63,937 bases of DNA from Clostridiales bacterium (GTDB taxonomy: Bacteria > Bacillota > Clostridia > TANB77 > CAG-508), in the NCBI GenBank assembly GCA_004554705.1, contig SFKS01000005.1, forward strand, positions 1 to 63,937, read 5' to 3'. A model generated the notes under the pieces. That model was not told the DNA's origin, ran no database searches, and saw only the letters and a list, made by a program, of their open reading frames with translations. Both the position numbers and the translations under genes were made by a program. Below are positions 8,047 through 15,788 of the stretch, piece after piece; within the stretch, counting starts at the first letter, position 1, and each line of letters begins with the position of its first letter.

Positions 8047-10155
8047 TTATTCTTCTGATTGCTCTCCTATTTTCTTTAAGCTTATTTTGCCTTGTTTATC
8101 AATATCTAGCACCTTTACAATCACTCTATCTCCTACTGATAATACATCTTCAATTTTTGCAACTCTTTCTTTTGATATTTTGGAAATATGAAGTAGTCCT
8201 TCTTTTCCTCCACCTAAGTCTACAAATGCTCCAAATGGCATTATTTTTGTAACAATACCATCATAGTATTCTCCTACTTCTATTTCTCTTGCAATATTTT
8301 CAATTTTATCTATTGCTTTTTGAGCAGCTTCTTTATCGATAGAGTAAACTATTACATTACCTTCTTCAGAAATATCAATTTTTACGCCGGTTTCATCAAT
8401 TATTTTATTAATTACTTTTCCGCCTGTTCCTATTACATCTTTTATTTTGTCTGGGTTAATTTTCATTGTTAATATTTTTGGTGCATATTTAGAAACTTCT
8501 CTTCTAGGTTCTGCAATTTGTTTTAGCATTATTTCATCTAAAATATATTGACGTGCTTTTTTTGTTCTTGCAAAAGCTTCTTCTATTATTTTATATGATA
8601 ATCCATCTACTTTTATATCTACTTGTATTGCTGTTATACCATTCTTTGTTCCACCAACTTTAAAGTCCATATCTCCAAAGAAATCTTCTAATCCTTGTAT
8701 ATCTGTAAGCATTATATAGTTGTCTGGATTTTCACTATCTGTTACTAATCCTGTAGATATACCTGCTACTGGGTTTTTTATTGGAACGCCTGCATCCATT
8801 AATGCTAATGTACTTCCACATATACTTGCTTGTGAAGTTGAACCATTTGAACTTAAAACTTCTGATACAACTCTTATTGTATAAGGAAATTCTTCTTGAC
8901 TTGGAATTACTGGAACTAGGGCTCTTTCTGCTAATGCTCCGTGTCCTATTTCTCTTCTTCCAGGTCCTCTTACTGGTTTTGCTTCACCAACACTATATCC
9001 TGGGAAGTTGTATTGGTGAATATATCTTTTTGATGTTTCTTCATCTAATCCATCTAGCAATTGTTCATCTGTCGTCATTCCAAGTGTTGCAACAGACATA
9101 ACTTGTGTTTGACCTCTTGTAAATACGCTACTGCCATGTACGCGTGGTAGGATTCCTACTTCGCATGAAAGTGGTCTGATTTCATCAATTTTACGTCCAT
9201 CTGGTCTTTTATGTTCGTTTAATATCATTGCTCTTACAGATTTTTTCTCTAATTTGTATAAACTATCTGCTATATCTGTTTTGATTTCTTCTGCTCTTTC
9301 TTCTCCATATTTTTCCACAAAATATGCCTTAACATCTTCAGCTAATTTATCCATATTGCTATCACGTGTTTCTTTATCAAGAGCTTGTACATCTTTGTAC
9401 ATTCTATCATAGAAGTTTGTTTCTATTTCTTCATATATATCGTGATCTACTTCAAATGATTTGTATTCGAATTTTGGTTTTCCTATTTCTTCTTTTATTT
9501 TTGAAATAAATTCGCAGACTTTTTTAATTTCTATATGCCCTACTTTTATTGCTTCTAACATTTTATCATCTGGTAATTCTTTTGCACCAGCTTCTATCAT
9601 AGCAATCTTGTCCATTGTTCCTGCAACTAATAAATCAAGTTCTGATTTTTTTCTTTGTTCTAGTGTTGGATTTATAACAAATTCTCCATCAACATAACCG
9701 ACCTTTACTGCTGCTGTTGGTCCACCAAATGGTATATCTGATATTGAAAGTGCTACTGATGTACCTATCATTGCACATACCTCTGGTGAACAATCTATTT
9801 CTACAGATAATACTGTTGCTGTAACTACAACATCATTTCTAAAATCTTTTGGGAAAAGTGGTCTTATTGGTCTGTCAATTGCTCTTGACACTAATATTGC
9901 TTTGTCAGCTGCTTTTCCTTCTCTTCTTGTAAATCCTCCTGGGATTTTACCTGCTGCATACATTTTTTCCTCATAATCTACTGATAATGGAAAAAAGTCT
10001 ATTCCTTCTCTTGGCTCTTTTGATGCTACGACATTCACCATAACAACTGTATCGCCATATCTTACTAGTACATTAGCATTGGCTAATTCTGCTAGTTTTC
10101 CTGTTTCAATTGTAAGTGTTCTTCCTGCTAATTCCATTGAATATGTTTTAAACAT
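8047..10155 (-). CDS. pnp: Polyribonucleotide nucleotidyltransferase (PNPase)
   Basis: Phosphorolytic 3'-5' exoribonuclease of RNA decay. Two RNase PH domains are present (about 10-225 and 310-540), with an all-alpha linker between them. They are followed by a KH domain (about 550-615, DVIGTGGKVINKI) and an S1 domain (about 620-695, YDGIVTKIMPFGAFVDLGGGKEGL). The second PH domain retains the catalytic-region motifs RPDGRK and GPGRREIGHGALAERAL. The length of 702 residues is normal. It follows rpsO, the classic rpsO-pnp order, separated by a terminator and a long leader hairpin that may serve autoregulation. Confidence 0.97.
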   Translation of the reverse strand: MFKTYSMELAGRTLTIETGKLAELANANVLVRYGDTVVMVNVVASKEPREGIDFFPLSVDYEEKMYAAGKIPGGFTRREGKAADKAILVSRAIDRPIRPLFPKDFRNDVVVTATVLSVEIDCSPEVCAMIGTSVALSISDIPFGGPTAAVKVGYVDGEFVINPTLEQRKKSELDLLVAGTMDKIAMIEAGAKELPDDKMLEAIKVGHIEIKKVCEFISKIKEEIGKPKFEYKSFEVDHDIYEEIETNFYDRMYKDVQALDKETRDSNMDKLAEDVKAYFVEKYGEERAEEIKTDIADSLYKLEKKSVRAMILNEHKRPDGRKIDEIRPLSCEVGILPRVHGSSVFTRGQTQVMSVATLGMTTDEQLLDGLDEETSKRYIHQYNFPGYSVGEAKPVRGPGRREIGHGALAERALVPVIPSQEEFPYTIRVVSEVLSSNGSTSQASICGSTLALMDAGVPIKNPVAGISTGLVTDSENPDNYIMLTDIQGLEDFFGDMDFKVGGTKNGITAIQVDIKVDGLSYKIIEEAFARTKKARQYILDEIMLKQIAEPRREVSKYAPKILTMKINPDKIKDVIGTGGKVINKIIDETGVKIDISEEGNVIVYSIDKEAAQKAIDKIENIAREIEVGEYYDGIVTKIMPFGAFVDLGGGKEGLLHISKISKERVAKIEDVLSVGDRVIVKVLDIDKQGKISLKKIGEQSEE

Positions 10156-10217
10156 AATTTTTTCTCCTTTTCTCTTTTTGAAAACTAAGATACAGTTTAA
10201 TTTTCTAATATTATTCT

Positions 10218-10305
10218 TTAAGATAACTTTATTATGAAGTAACCTCTAAAATATATTCTAGTTTAGAATACATTTTGTAAGCTACTTTCCATAATATTTT
10301 ATCTT
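10218..10305 (-). promoter_or_regulatory. Long imperfect hairpin in the pnp leader
   Basis: A roughly 40-base left arm starting at TTTAAGATAA pairs with a right arm ending in TTATCTTAAA. The innermost part is TATTCTA/TAGAATA. The two arms are alike except for a few mismatches and bulges. It lies between the rpsO terminator and the pnp start. Comparable leader stems let PNPase control its own mRNA in enterobacteria; that role here is inference. Confidence 0.6.
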
Positions 10306-10317
10306 AAAATAGCACAA

Positions 10318-10340
10318 CAAGGCGGGAAGTCCGCCTTTTG
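10318..10340 (-). terminator. Terminator after rpsO
   Basis: Arms AAGGCGG and CCGCCTT around a short loop, four bases beyond the rpsO stop. Confidence 0.7.
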
Positions 10341-10343
10341 TAA

Positions 10344-10607
10344 TTATTTTCTTAAATTTAATTTTTCAACTACTTCTCTATATTTTGGTAAATCGTTTTT
10401 AGATAAATAGTTTAATAAATTTCTTCTTTTACCAACCATTTGTAAAAGTCCACGTCTTGAATGATTATCTTTTTTGTGTACTTTTAAATGTTCTGTTAGT
10501 TCATTAATTCTTTCAGTTAAAAGTGCAATTTGAACTTCTGATGAACCTGTATCTTTTTCATCTCTACCGAAAGTTTTAATGATTTCTTGCTTTCTTTCTT
10601 TAGTCAT
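10344..10607 (-). CDS. rpsO: 30S ribosomal protein S15
   Basis: Primary 16S rRNA-binding protein of the small-subunit platform. The 87-residue sequence has the full S15 signature: SSEVQIALLTERINELTEHLKVH and HSRRGLLQMVGKRRNLLNYL. A strong AGGAGG precedes the ATG. It lies upstream of pnp on the same strand, the order seen in most bacteria. Confidence 0.97.
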   Translation of the reverse strand: MTKERKQEIIKTFGRDEKDTGSSEVQIALLTERINELTEHLKVHKKDNHSRRGLLQMVGKRRNLLNYLSKNDLPKYREVVEKLNLRK

Positions 10608-10766
10608 CTTGTATTCCTCCTTTTAAATATATTTGCCTTAAACTGAACTTAAAGTCGGATTTTTCTATTAAGCTAAGTAAAAGGTAATTTTTACCTTTAT
10701 TATTTTACTATATTTTTGTTTAAAATGCAAGTAGTTTTATAGAGATTGGGCGAGAATTTAGTAAAA

Positions 10767-11450
10767 TTAAGGGTGAATAGTAGGCTCAATCACTAAATCC
10801 GCACATCTTTTTGAAGCCATGTTTACAAATTTTTCAATATCTATATGGTTTCTTCCATTTGGTTTATCAGAAATTGAGCGTATTACTATGAATGGAATTT
10901 TGTTTAGAGTAGCTACTTGTGCAATTGCTGCACCTTCCATTTCAACACAATCAGCTCCAAATTTGCTTCTTATTTTTTCTTTCATTGCTACTTGATTACA
11001 AAATATATCTCCTGATGCTATTATTCCAACAATTATTTTATACTCATTATTATCTTTTTTGTATCTTTTTATTAATTTTTCATCACTTTTGAAGAATCTA
11101 CCTGTATCTGTTATGTATCCTTTTTCATGTCCAAAAGCAGTTATATCAAAGTCATGTTGTACTAATTTTCCCCCTATTACAATATCTCCTATTTCTAGTT
11201 CATCATTTAAAGAACCTGCTATGCCTACATTCATAATATATTCAATATCAAAGTTATCTATTAGAATTTGTGTTACTCTTGCTGCATTTACTTTACCTAC
11301 TCCACATTTTATTAGTATATATTCTTTTTTGCTTGCTTCTCCTTCATAATAAATTAATTCTCTTAGTTCTTTTTTTTCTACTTCTTTAAATTTATTTTTA
11401 ATAGCTTCTAGCTCTTCATCCATTGCAGTTATTATTGCAATTTTACTCAT
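10767..11450 (-). CDS. mtnN: 5'-methylthioadenosine/S-adenosylhomocysteine nucleosidase
   Basis: Hydrolyses methylthioadenosine and S-adenosylhomocysteine, recycling products of SAM use. Family landmarks are the N-terminal IAIITAMDEELEAIK, the substrate-loop region IMNVGIAGSL near residue 75, GDIFCNQ near 150 and the catalytic-site segment VEMEGAAIAQVA near 172, followed by RSISDKP. ATG at 11450 gives the usual N-terminus and is preferred over an in-frame TTG at 11474 that overlaps the nadE stop. The gene follows nadE closely and is probably co-transcribed. Confidence 0.93.
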   Translation of the reverse strand: MSKIAIITAMDEELEAIKNKFKEVEKKELRELIYYEGEASKKEYILIKCGVGKVNAARVTQILIDNFDIEYIMNVGIAGSLNDELEIGDIVIGGKLVQHDFDITAFGHEKGYITDTGRFFKSDEKLIKRYKKDNNEYKIIVGIIASGDIFCNQVAMKEKIRSKFGADCVEMEGAAIAQVATLNKIPFIVIRSISDKPNGRNHIDIEKFVNMASKRCADLVIEPTIHP

Positions 11451-11470
11451 AGTATCCATCTCTTTATTTT

Positions 11471-12220
11471 TCAATCATTATATAGTGGAATTGACTTTAC
11501 TTTATGCATATTTCTACTGTTCTTTTCCTGTATTTTTTTATCTATTTCAACATCTCCAGATGTTCCATTAAATATATATTTATCTATTTTTTCATAACTT
11601 ATTCCAAGTTCTTCCTCATCAGTTTGTCCATTCCAAAGCTCTGCAGATGGTTCCTTATTTATTATACAGTTTGGTATTTTTAGATAATTTGCCAAAAGAT
11701 ATACTTCTGTTTTTGTAACATTAGCTAGAGGATTTATATCACATGCTCCATCTCCCCATTTTGTGAAATATCCTACAGTACGTTCTGATAGGTTTCCTGT
11801 TCCTATTACTAATAAATTGTTTAGCTGTGCATATTGGTAGAGATATGTCATTCTAACACGAGGAAGTATATTGGCTTCTGCTAATTGAATATTTTCATAT
11901 TTAGATTTATCTTTGCTTATTTTTAAAGCATCTACAACTGGTTTAATATTAAATGTATGAAAATCAAAATTAAATTTATTTATTAGTTCCATTGCATCAT
12001 TACAATTTACATTTTCTCCATAAGGCATGAGTATTAAGTGAATGTTAACATTTCCTTCTTGGCATAATCTGGCAACAGTACTACAATCTATCCCTCCACT
12101 CATTCCTAATACTACTCCTTTGGCATTTGCCTCTTTTACTTGTGATTTTATCCATGTGGATATTTTATTTGCTTGTTCTTGTACATTCGTACTTGTAATT
12201 ACAAATTTTTTATTTTCCAT
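11471..12220 (-). CDS. nadE: Ammonia-dependent NAD synthetase
   Basis: Amidates nicotinic acid adenine dinucleotide to NAD. It carries the PP-loop GMSGGIDCSTVARL near residue 40 and the conserved GTGNLSERTVGYFTKWGDGA near 140, followed by INPLANVTKTEVY. At 249 residues it is the short ammonia-dependent form without a glutaminase domain. A weak ribosome site (GAGAGG) precedes ATG at 12220. With nadD (28032-28652) this window holds two consecutive steps of NAD synthesis, in different operons. Confidence 0.94.
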   Translation of the reverse strand: MENKKFVITSTNVQEQANKISTWIKSQVKEANAKGVVLGMSGGIDCSTVARLCQEGNVNIHLILMPYGENVNCNDAMELINKFNFDFHTFNIKPVVDALKISKDKSKYENIQLAEANILPRVRMTYLYQYAQLNNLLVIGTGNLSERTVGYFTKWGDGACDINPLANVTKTEVYLLANYLKIPNCIINKEPSAELWNGQTDEEELGISYEKIDKYIFNGTSGDVEIDKKIQEKNSRNMHKVKSIPLYND

Positions 12221-12281
12221 ATAATTTTTCCTCTCTTTATCAATTGTTTTAATAATTTTCTATATTTTAAAAAAGAAGAGC

Positions 12282-12309
12282 AGCACACTAGTCTGTTGCC
12301 TAGTGTGCT
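12282..12309 (-). terminator. Terminator of the 12317-12613 gene
   Basis: Perfect arms AGCACACTAG and CTAGTGTGCT with an eight-base loop; an A-rich tract on the plus strand supplies the T run on the minus strand. Confidence 0.8.
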
Positions 12310-12316
12310 TTTTGGG

Positions 12317-12613
12317 TTATGCTGTGATGCGAAGCTGATACCAGCATTCGTTATCATTGCTAGTAACATTTTTAAAGTTCAACTCTAAAATATGCTTCAT
12401 ATCAGTAAGCATCTTGCTTGGAAAGTATTCTTTATGCAATGATATAATTATCATTGTAGAATTATTTTCAAGAATAGTTCCACAAAATAATTCCCCTTCA
12501 TTTTTCAAATCTTGCCACTTCATATTATATTTTGAAAATACAAGATTTGAAATTCGTTCCGCCTTTGCTTTGCATTGGCTTGTAGTAAGGGTCTCATTTT
12601 CTTGGTTTTTCAC
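12317..12613 (-). CDS. Small protein of unknown function
   Basis: I do not recognise this family. GTG at 12613 is the likely start because AAGGAGG lies at the right distance. An upstream extension to an ATG would add 24 Lys/Arg/Cys-rich residues without a ribosome site. The 98-residue product is soluble, with no signal or membrane segment. It starts KNQENETLTTSQCKAKAERI, followed by an alternating hydrophobic stretch (TILENNSTMIIISLHKEYF) suggesting beta strands. It has its own terminator. It lies beside another small soluble protein gene (12737-13018) on the same strand, but each has a terminator, so they need not be linked. Confidence 0.6.
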   Translation of the reverse strand: MKNQENETLTTSQCKAKAERISNLVFSKYNMKWQDLKNEGELFCGTILENNSTMIIISLHKEYFPSKMLTDMKHILELNFKNVTSNDNECWYQLRITA

Positions 12614-12696
12614 AGCAAATTTCCTCCTTAATTTCATCCTTTTGGATGTTAATTTGATTTTATCACATTTACAACAATATTGCAAATATTATAAAA

Positions 12697-12730
12697 AAGT
12701 AGAGACCTATCTATTGATAGTTCTCTACTA
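12697..12730 (-). terminator. Terminator of the 12737-13018 gene
   Basis: Inverted repeat GTAGAGA...TCTCTAC with an inner CTATC/GATAG, just past the stop; AAAAAA on its plus-strand left gives the T run. Confidence 0.7.
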
Positions 12731-12736
12731 GAAAGA

Positions 12737-13018
12737 TTAAAGTATTATCTGGAAGTAATCTCCAGTTTCATAGGCTTCAGATACTTTTAAGCCTACATCC
12801 TGGAGGAATTCCCCAAGTCTTTTCTCGAACCACGCCATTTCTATTGGCGTATCCTTAATTTCCTCATGTAGTACAATTACTACATGATTTTCTGGGTTTT
12901 TTCCTATGTCTATCCACCCATTTTTCAGAAGAGAATTTATCTCTTCTTCTGAAAACCCTTCTTTTTGGAAGAATTTTCTAACAATTTCTTTGGCTTCTAC
13001 TTCCACTGTTTTGGTCAT
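12737..13018 (-). CDS. Small acidic protein of unknown function
   Basis: A 93-residue soluble protein that I do not recognise. The N-terminal half (residues 5-35) is Glu-rich and probably helical. The middle has a hydrophobic strand (HVVIVLHEE) and the end is VSEAYETGDYFQIIL. No catalytic motif, signal peptide or membrane segment is visible. The codon usage (more C/G-ended codons such as GCC, TGG, CTG) looks a little less AT-biased than that of its neighbours. AGGGAG precedes the start. It has its own terminator. Confidence 0.6.
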   Translation of the reverse strand: MTKTVEVEAKEIVRKFFQKEGFSEEEINSLLKNGWIDIGKNPENHVVIVLHEEIKDTPIEMAWFEKRLGEFLQDVGLKVSEAYETGDYFQIIL

Positions 13019-13108
13019 TTTTTTAAATCTCCCTTTTTTATTTTATCATCTTTCGATGTTTAATATATTATATCATATTTACATAAAATTTACAATTCAA
13101 TGCGTCTT

Positions 13109-13939
13109 CTATTTTAATTCTATAATACCTATTTCCAGTCCATTTTGTTTATGTGCACCTCTATATGAGTGTATTGAGTTAGAGTTGCAAACTGTACATA
13201 TTTTTGAGTCTATTATATTTTCAGCTTGTAGTCCTTTTTCTCTTAGCATATCAATATTTATTTTTACGGTATCTATGTGCCATTTTTCTTGAATCTGTTC
13301 TATTTCTTTCTTATATTTAGGGAAAACTGACTCATACATATTTTTTACATCTTCTCCAACTTCAAAGTGGCATTTTCTTATACTTGGACTTATACAACAA
13401 ATAATATCTTTTGGATTACAATTATACAACTCTTGCATTTTGTCTATTCCTTTTGCTGCAATTTTTTGGATAGTTCCTCTCCAGCCAGAATGTATATTTG
13501 CGATTACTCTTTTATTTTTGTCATATAACATTAATACTATACAGTCTGCATTTGTAGCACAAATTGCTATATGTCTTTTATTTGTCATTAATCCGTCAGT
13601 TTCTGCATAGCATTTTTCAAGAAAATCAGGTTTGTCCAAGTTTATTTTTCTTTCCACATTTTTTATTGTATCTTTATGTACTTGACAAGTTTTTACAATA
13701 TCCTTGTATTCTATTCCCAGATTTTTACAAAGTATTCTATAGCTATTCTTATTTTCTTCTATTTGTTTTTCAGATAATAAGTGTGTTTGCTTGCTATATA
13801 ATGGCATCCTGAAGTCATTGTTTATCCCTAATGTAAAAGCATGTGATATGTCATCATTATATTCTAATAATCTTCTAAATTGGAGATATTCTATGTTTTC
13901 CTTTTTTACATGTATAACATTTTCGTTTGATAAGTCCAT
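13109..13939 (-). CDS. pgeF: PgeF/YfiH-type polyphenol oxidase-like (laccase domain) protein
   Basis: This family was annotated as laccase-like and is now known in E. coli to remove misincorporated serine from peptidoglycan precursors; purine nucleoside-processing relatives also exist. The motifs CQVHKD near residue 98, ATNADCIVLMLYD near 147, IANIHSGWRGTIQKIA near 163 and ISPSIRKCHFEVG near 196 supply the Cys/His metal ligands. The length of 276 residues is normal. A weaker ribosome site (GGAGG, GGAGGATAAATT) precedes the ATG. It is followed by a 90-base gap to the small unknown gene and preceded by recN. Confidence 0.9.
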   Translation of the reverse strand: MDLSNENVIHVKKENIEYLQFRRLLEYNDDISHAFTLGINNDFRMPLYSKQTHLLSEKQIEENKNSYRILCKNLGIEYKDIVKTCQVHKDTIKNVERKINLDKPDFLEKCYAETDGLMTNKRHIAICATNADCIVLMLYDKNKRVIANIHSGWRGTIQKIAAKGIDKMQELYNCNPKDIICCISPSIRKCHFEVGEDVKNMYESVFPKYKKEIEQIQEKWHIDTVKINIDMLREKGLQAENIIDSKICTVCNSNSIHSYRGAHKQNGLEIGIIELK

Positions 13940-14001
13940 TTAATTTATCCTCCTAGATTATAATAATACAACATTTTTTTTGCTATTGCAAGTATTATTT
14001 T

Positions 14002-15624
14002 TTAACATACTTTTCTTAATTCTTTTGCATTTTCTATTGCAATCTCACTTATGTTTCCATTTGAAATACGAGCTATTTCATATATTGTTTCTTCTTCATT
14101 TAATCTTTTTATATTTGTCTTTGTTTTGTTATCTTTAATCTCCTTATATATATAGTAATTACTTTCACCTTGTGCAGCAATTGCTGGCAAATGTGTAATG
14201 CAAAGAATTTGATGTTTTTTAGAGATTATTTTCATTTTTTCTGCTACTGCTTTTGCTGCTTTTCCACTTATTCCCGTATCAATTTCATCAAATACTATTA
14301 TCGGTACTTCATCTATATTTGCAAGAACAGTTTTTATTGCAAGCATTATTCTAGACATTTCTCCACCAGATGCAATTTTTACAAGTTCTTTGTATTCTTC
14401 ACCTATGTTCGTACATATTACAAATTCAACTTTATCATTACCATTTACTGTATAGTTTTCTTCTTTTTCAAATTTTATATTAAACTTGGCATTTGGCATC
14501 TCTAGATCTTTTAATTCTTCATTTACCTTTTCTGCTAAAACTTGTCCATATCTTATTCTCATTTCTTGTAGCCTATTGCATAAGTTCTTCATTTTGGCTT
14601 CAACATCTTTTTGTTCTAATTTAAGTTTATTATTCATTTCTTCTGCATTTTCAATTTCTTTTATTTCATTTTCTAATTTATCTTTATATTCTAATATTTC
14701 ATCAATAGTATTTCCATATTTTCTTTTTAGTGAAAATATGGTATCTAACCTTCTTTCAACTTCATCTATTTCATATTTATTAAAATCTATTTCATCTTTT
14801 AAGTTAGTAATATCTCTTGCTGTTTCCTGCAATTCATAATATATACTCTTTAATTCGTTAAGTTTATTCTTGTATGTTTCTCCATAGTTTTCTATTTTCT
14901 CTAAACATCTAATTGAAGTAGATATATATTCAATTGCATTTGAATTAATGTTTTCATTTATTATTTCTAAATTTTCCTTTAACTTTTCGCTATTCATCAT
15001 AATGCTATGTTTTTCTTCTAAGTCTAAGTCTTCACCTGTTTTTAAATTGGCAATTTCAATTTCATTATATTGGTATCTTAATAGGTCCAATTTTCTTTCT
15101 TTTTCTGTATCGTCTCCATAGTTGTTTATTAACTTATTTTTAATGGCATTGAATTTATTAAAATATTCTTGGTATTCCGTTTTTATGCTTTTTATATCTT
15201 CACCTATAAAACTATCTAAATAATAAATATGTTGCATGCTATTTAATAAATTTTGATTATCATGTTGCCCATGTATATCAATTATTTTGCTCATAACATT
15301 TCTCAGTTCTGCAACAGTTACTAGTTTGCCATTTATTTTACAACTGTTTCTGCCATTTGAATATACTTCTCTGGAAACAATTATATTTCCATCCTCTGAA
15401 TATTTACTTTGTGGGTAAAAAATACTTGCCTCTATTAAAGAATATTCTTCTCCTTTTCTTATCATTTCCTTAGAAAACCTACCACCTGAAATTATTCCTA
15501 AAGAGTCAATAATTAATGTTTTGCCTGCTCCTGTTTCTCCTGTTAATACATTGAATCCTTCATTAAAATTTATTGATAAATCATCAATTATTCCTATATT
15601 TTTTATATGTAATGTAGATATCAT
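14002..15624 (-). CDS. recN: DNA repair protein RecN
   Basis: SMC-like ATPase that acts early at double-strand breaks. Walker A GETGAGKT lies near residue 29. Long coiled coils run from about 150 to 360. The C-terminal signature (ASGGEMSRIMLAIKTV) is followed by Walker B (IIVFDEIDTGISG) and CITHLPAIAAQ. The length of 540 residues is close to the usual 550-570. GGGAGG precedes the ATG. A long palindrome lies in the intergenic space upstream, towards the CoA activase gene. Confidence 0.95.
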   Translation of the reverse strand: MISTLHIKNIGIIDDLSINFNEGFNVLTGETGAGKTLIIDSLGIISGGRFSKEMIRKGEEYSLIEASIFYPQSKYSEDGNIIVSREVYSNGRNSCKINGKLVTVAELRNVMSKIIDIHGQHDNQNLLNSMQHIYYLDSFIGEDIKSIKTEYQEYFNKFNAIKNKLINNYGDDTEKERKLDLLRYQYNEIEIANLKTGEDLDLEEKHSIMMNSEKLKENLEIINENINSNAIEYISTSIRCLEKIENYGETYKNKLNELKSIYYELQETARDITNLKDEIDFNKYEIDEVERRLDTIFSLKRKYGNTIDEILEYKDKLENEIKEIENAEEMNNKLKLEQKDVEAKMKNLCNRLQEMRIRYGQVLAEKVNEELKDLEMPNAKFNIKFEKEENYTVNGNDKVEFVICTNIGEEYKELVKIASGGEMSRIMLAIKTVLANIDEVPIIVFDEIDTGISGKAAKAVAEKMKIISKKHQILCITHLPAIAAQGESNYYIYKEIKDNKTKTNIKRLNEEETIYEIARISNGNISEIAIENAKELRKVC

Positions 15625-15713
15625 ATCAAACCTCCCAAAATCTTGTTCGTAATTATTTTATAACTTTTTAAATGTATTGTCAATAAATTTTAGAAAATTT
15701 GTTTGTCTTTTTA

Positions 15714-15750
15714 TTTGTCGTTTTTTGGGACTGTCCCAAAAAACGACAAA
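15714..15750. repeat. Perfect 18-bp inverted repeat
   Basis: TTTGTCGTTTTTTGGGAC and its complement meet around a single central T. It lies between the recN start and the terminator of the next gene. A rho-independent terminator is possible, but the arms are unusually long and the loop minimal. No second copy is seen in the window, although the palindrome at 20453-20490 has a similar T6-GTC core. Confidence 0.75.
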
Positions 15751-15765
15751 AAGCATTTAGAAAAA

Positions 15766-15780
15766 GCGACCAATGGTCGC
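15766..15780 (-). terminator. Terminator of the CoA activase gene
   Basis: GCGACC-AAT-GGTCGC, followed on the minus strand by a T run, nine bases past the stop. Confidence 0.8.
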
Positions 15781-15788
15781 CTTTTTGA

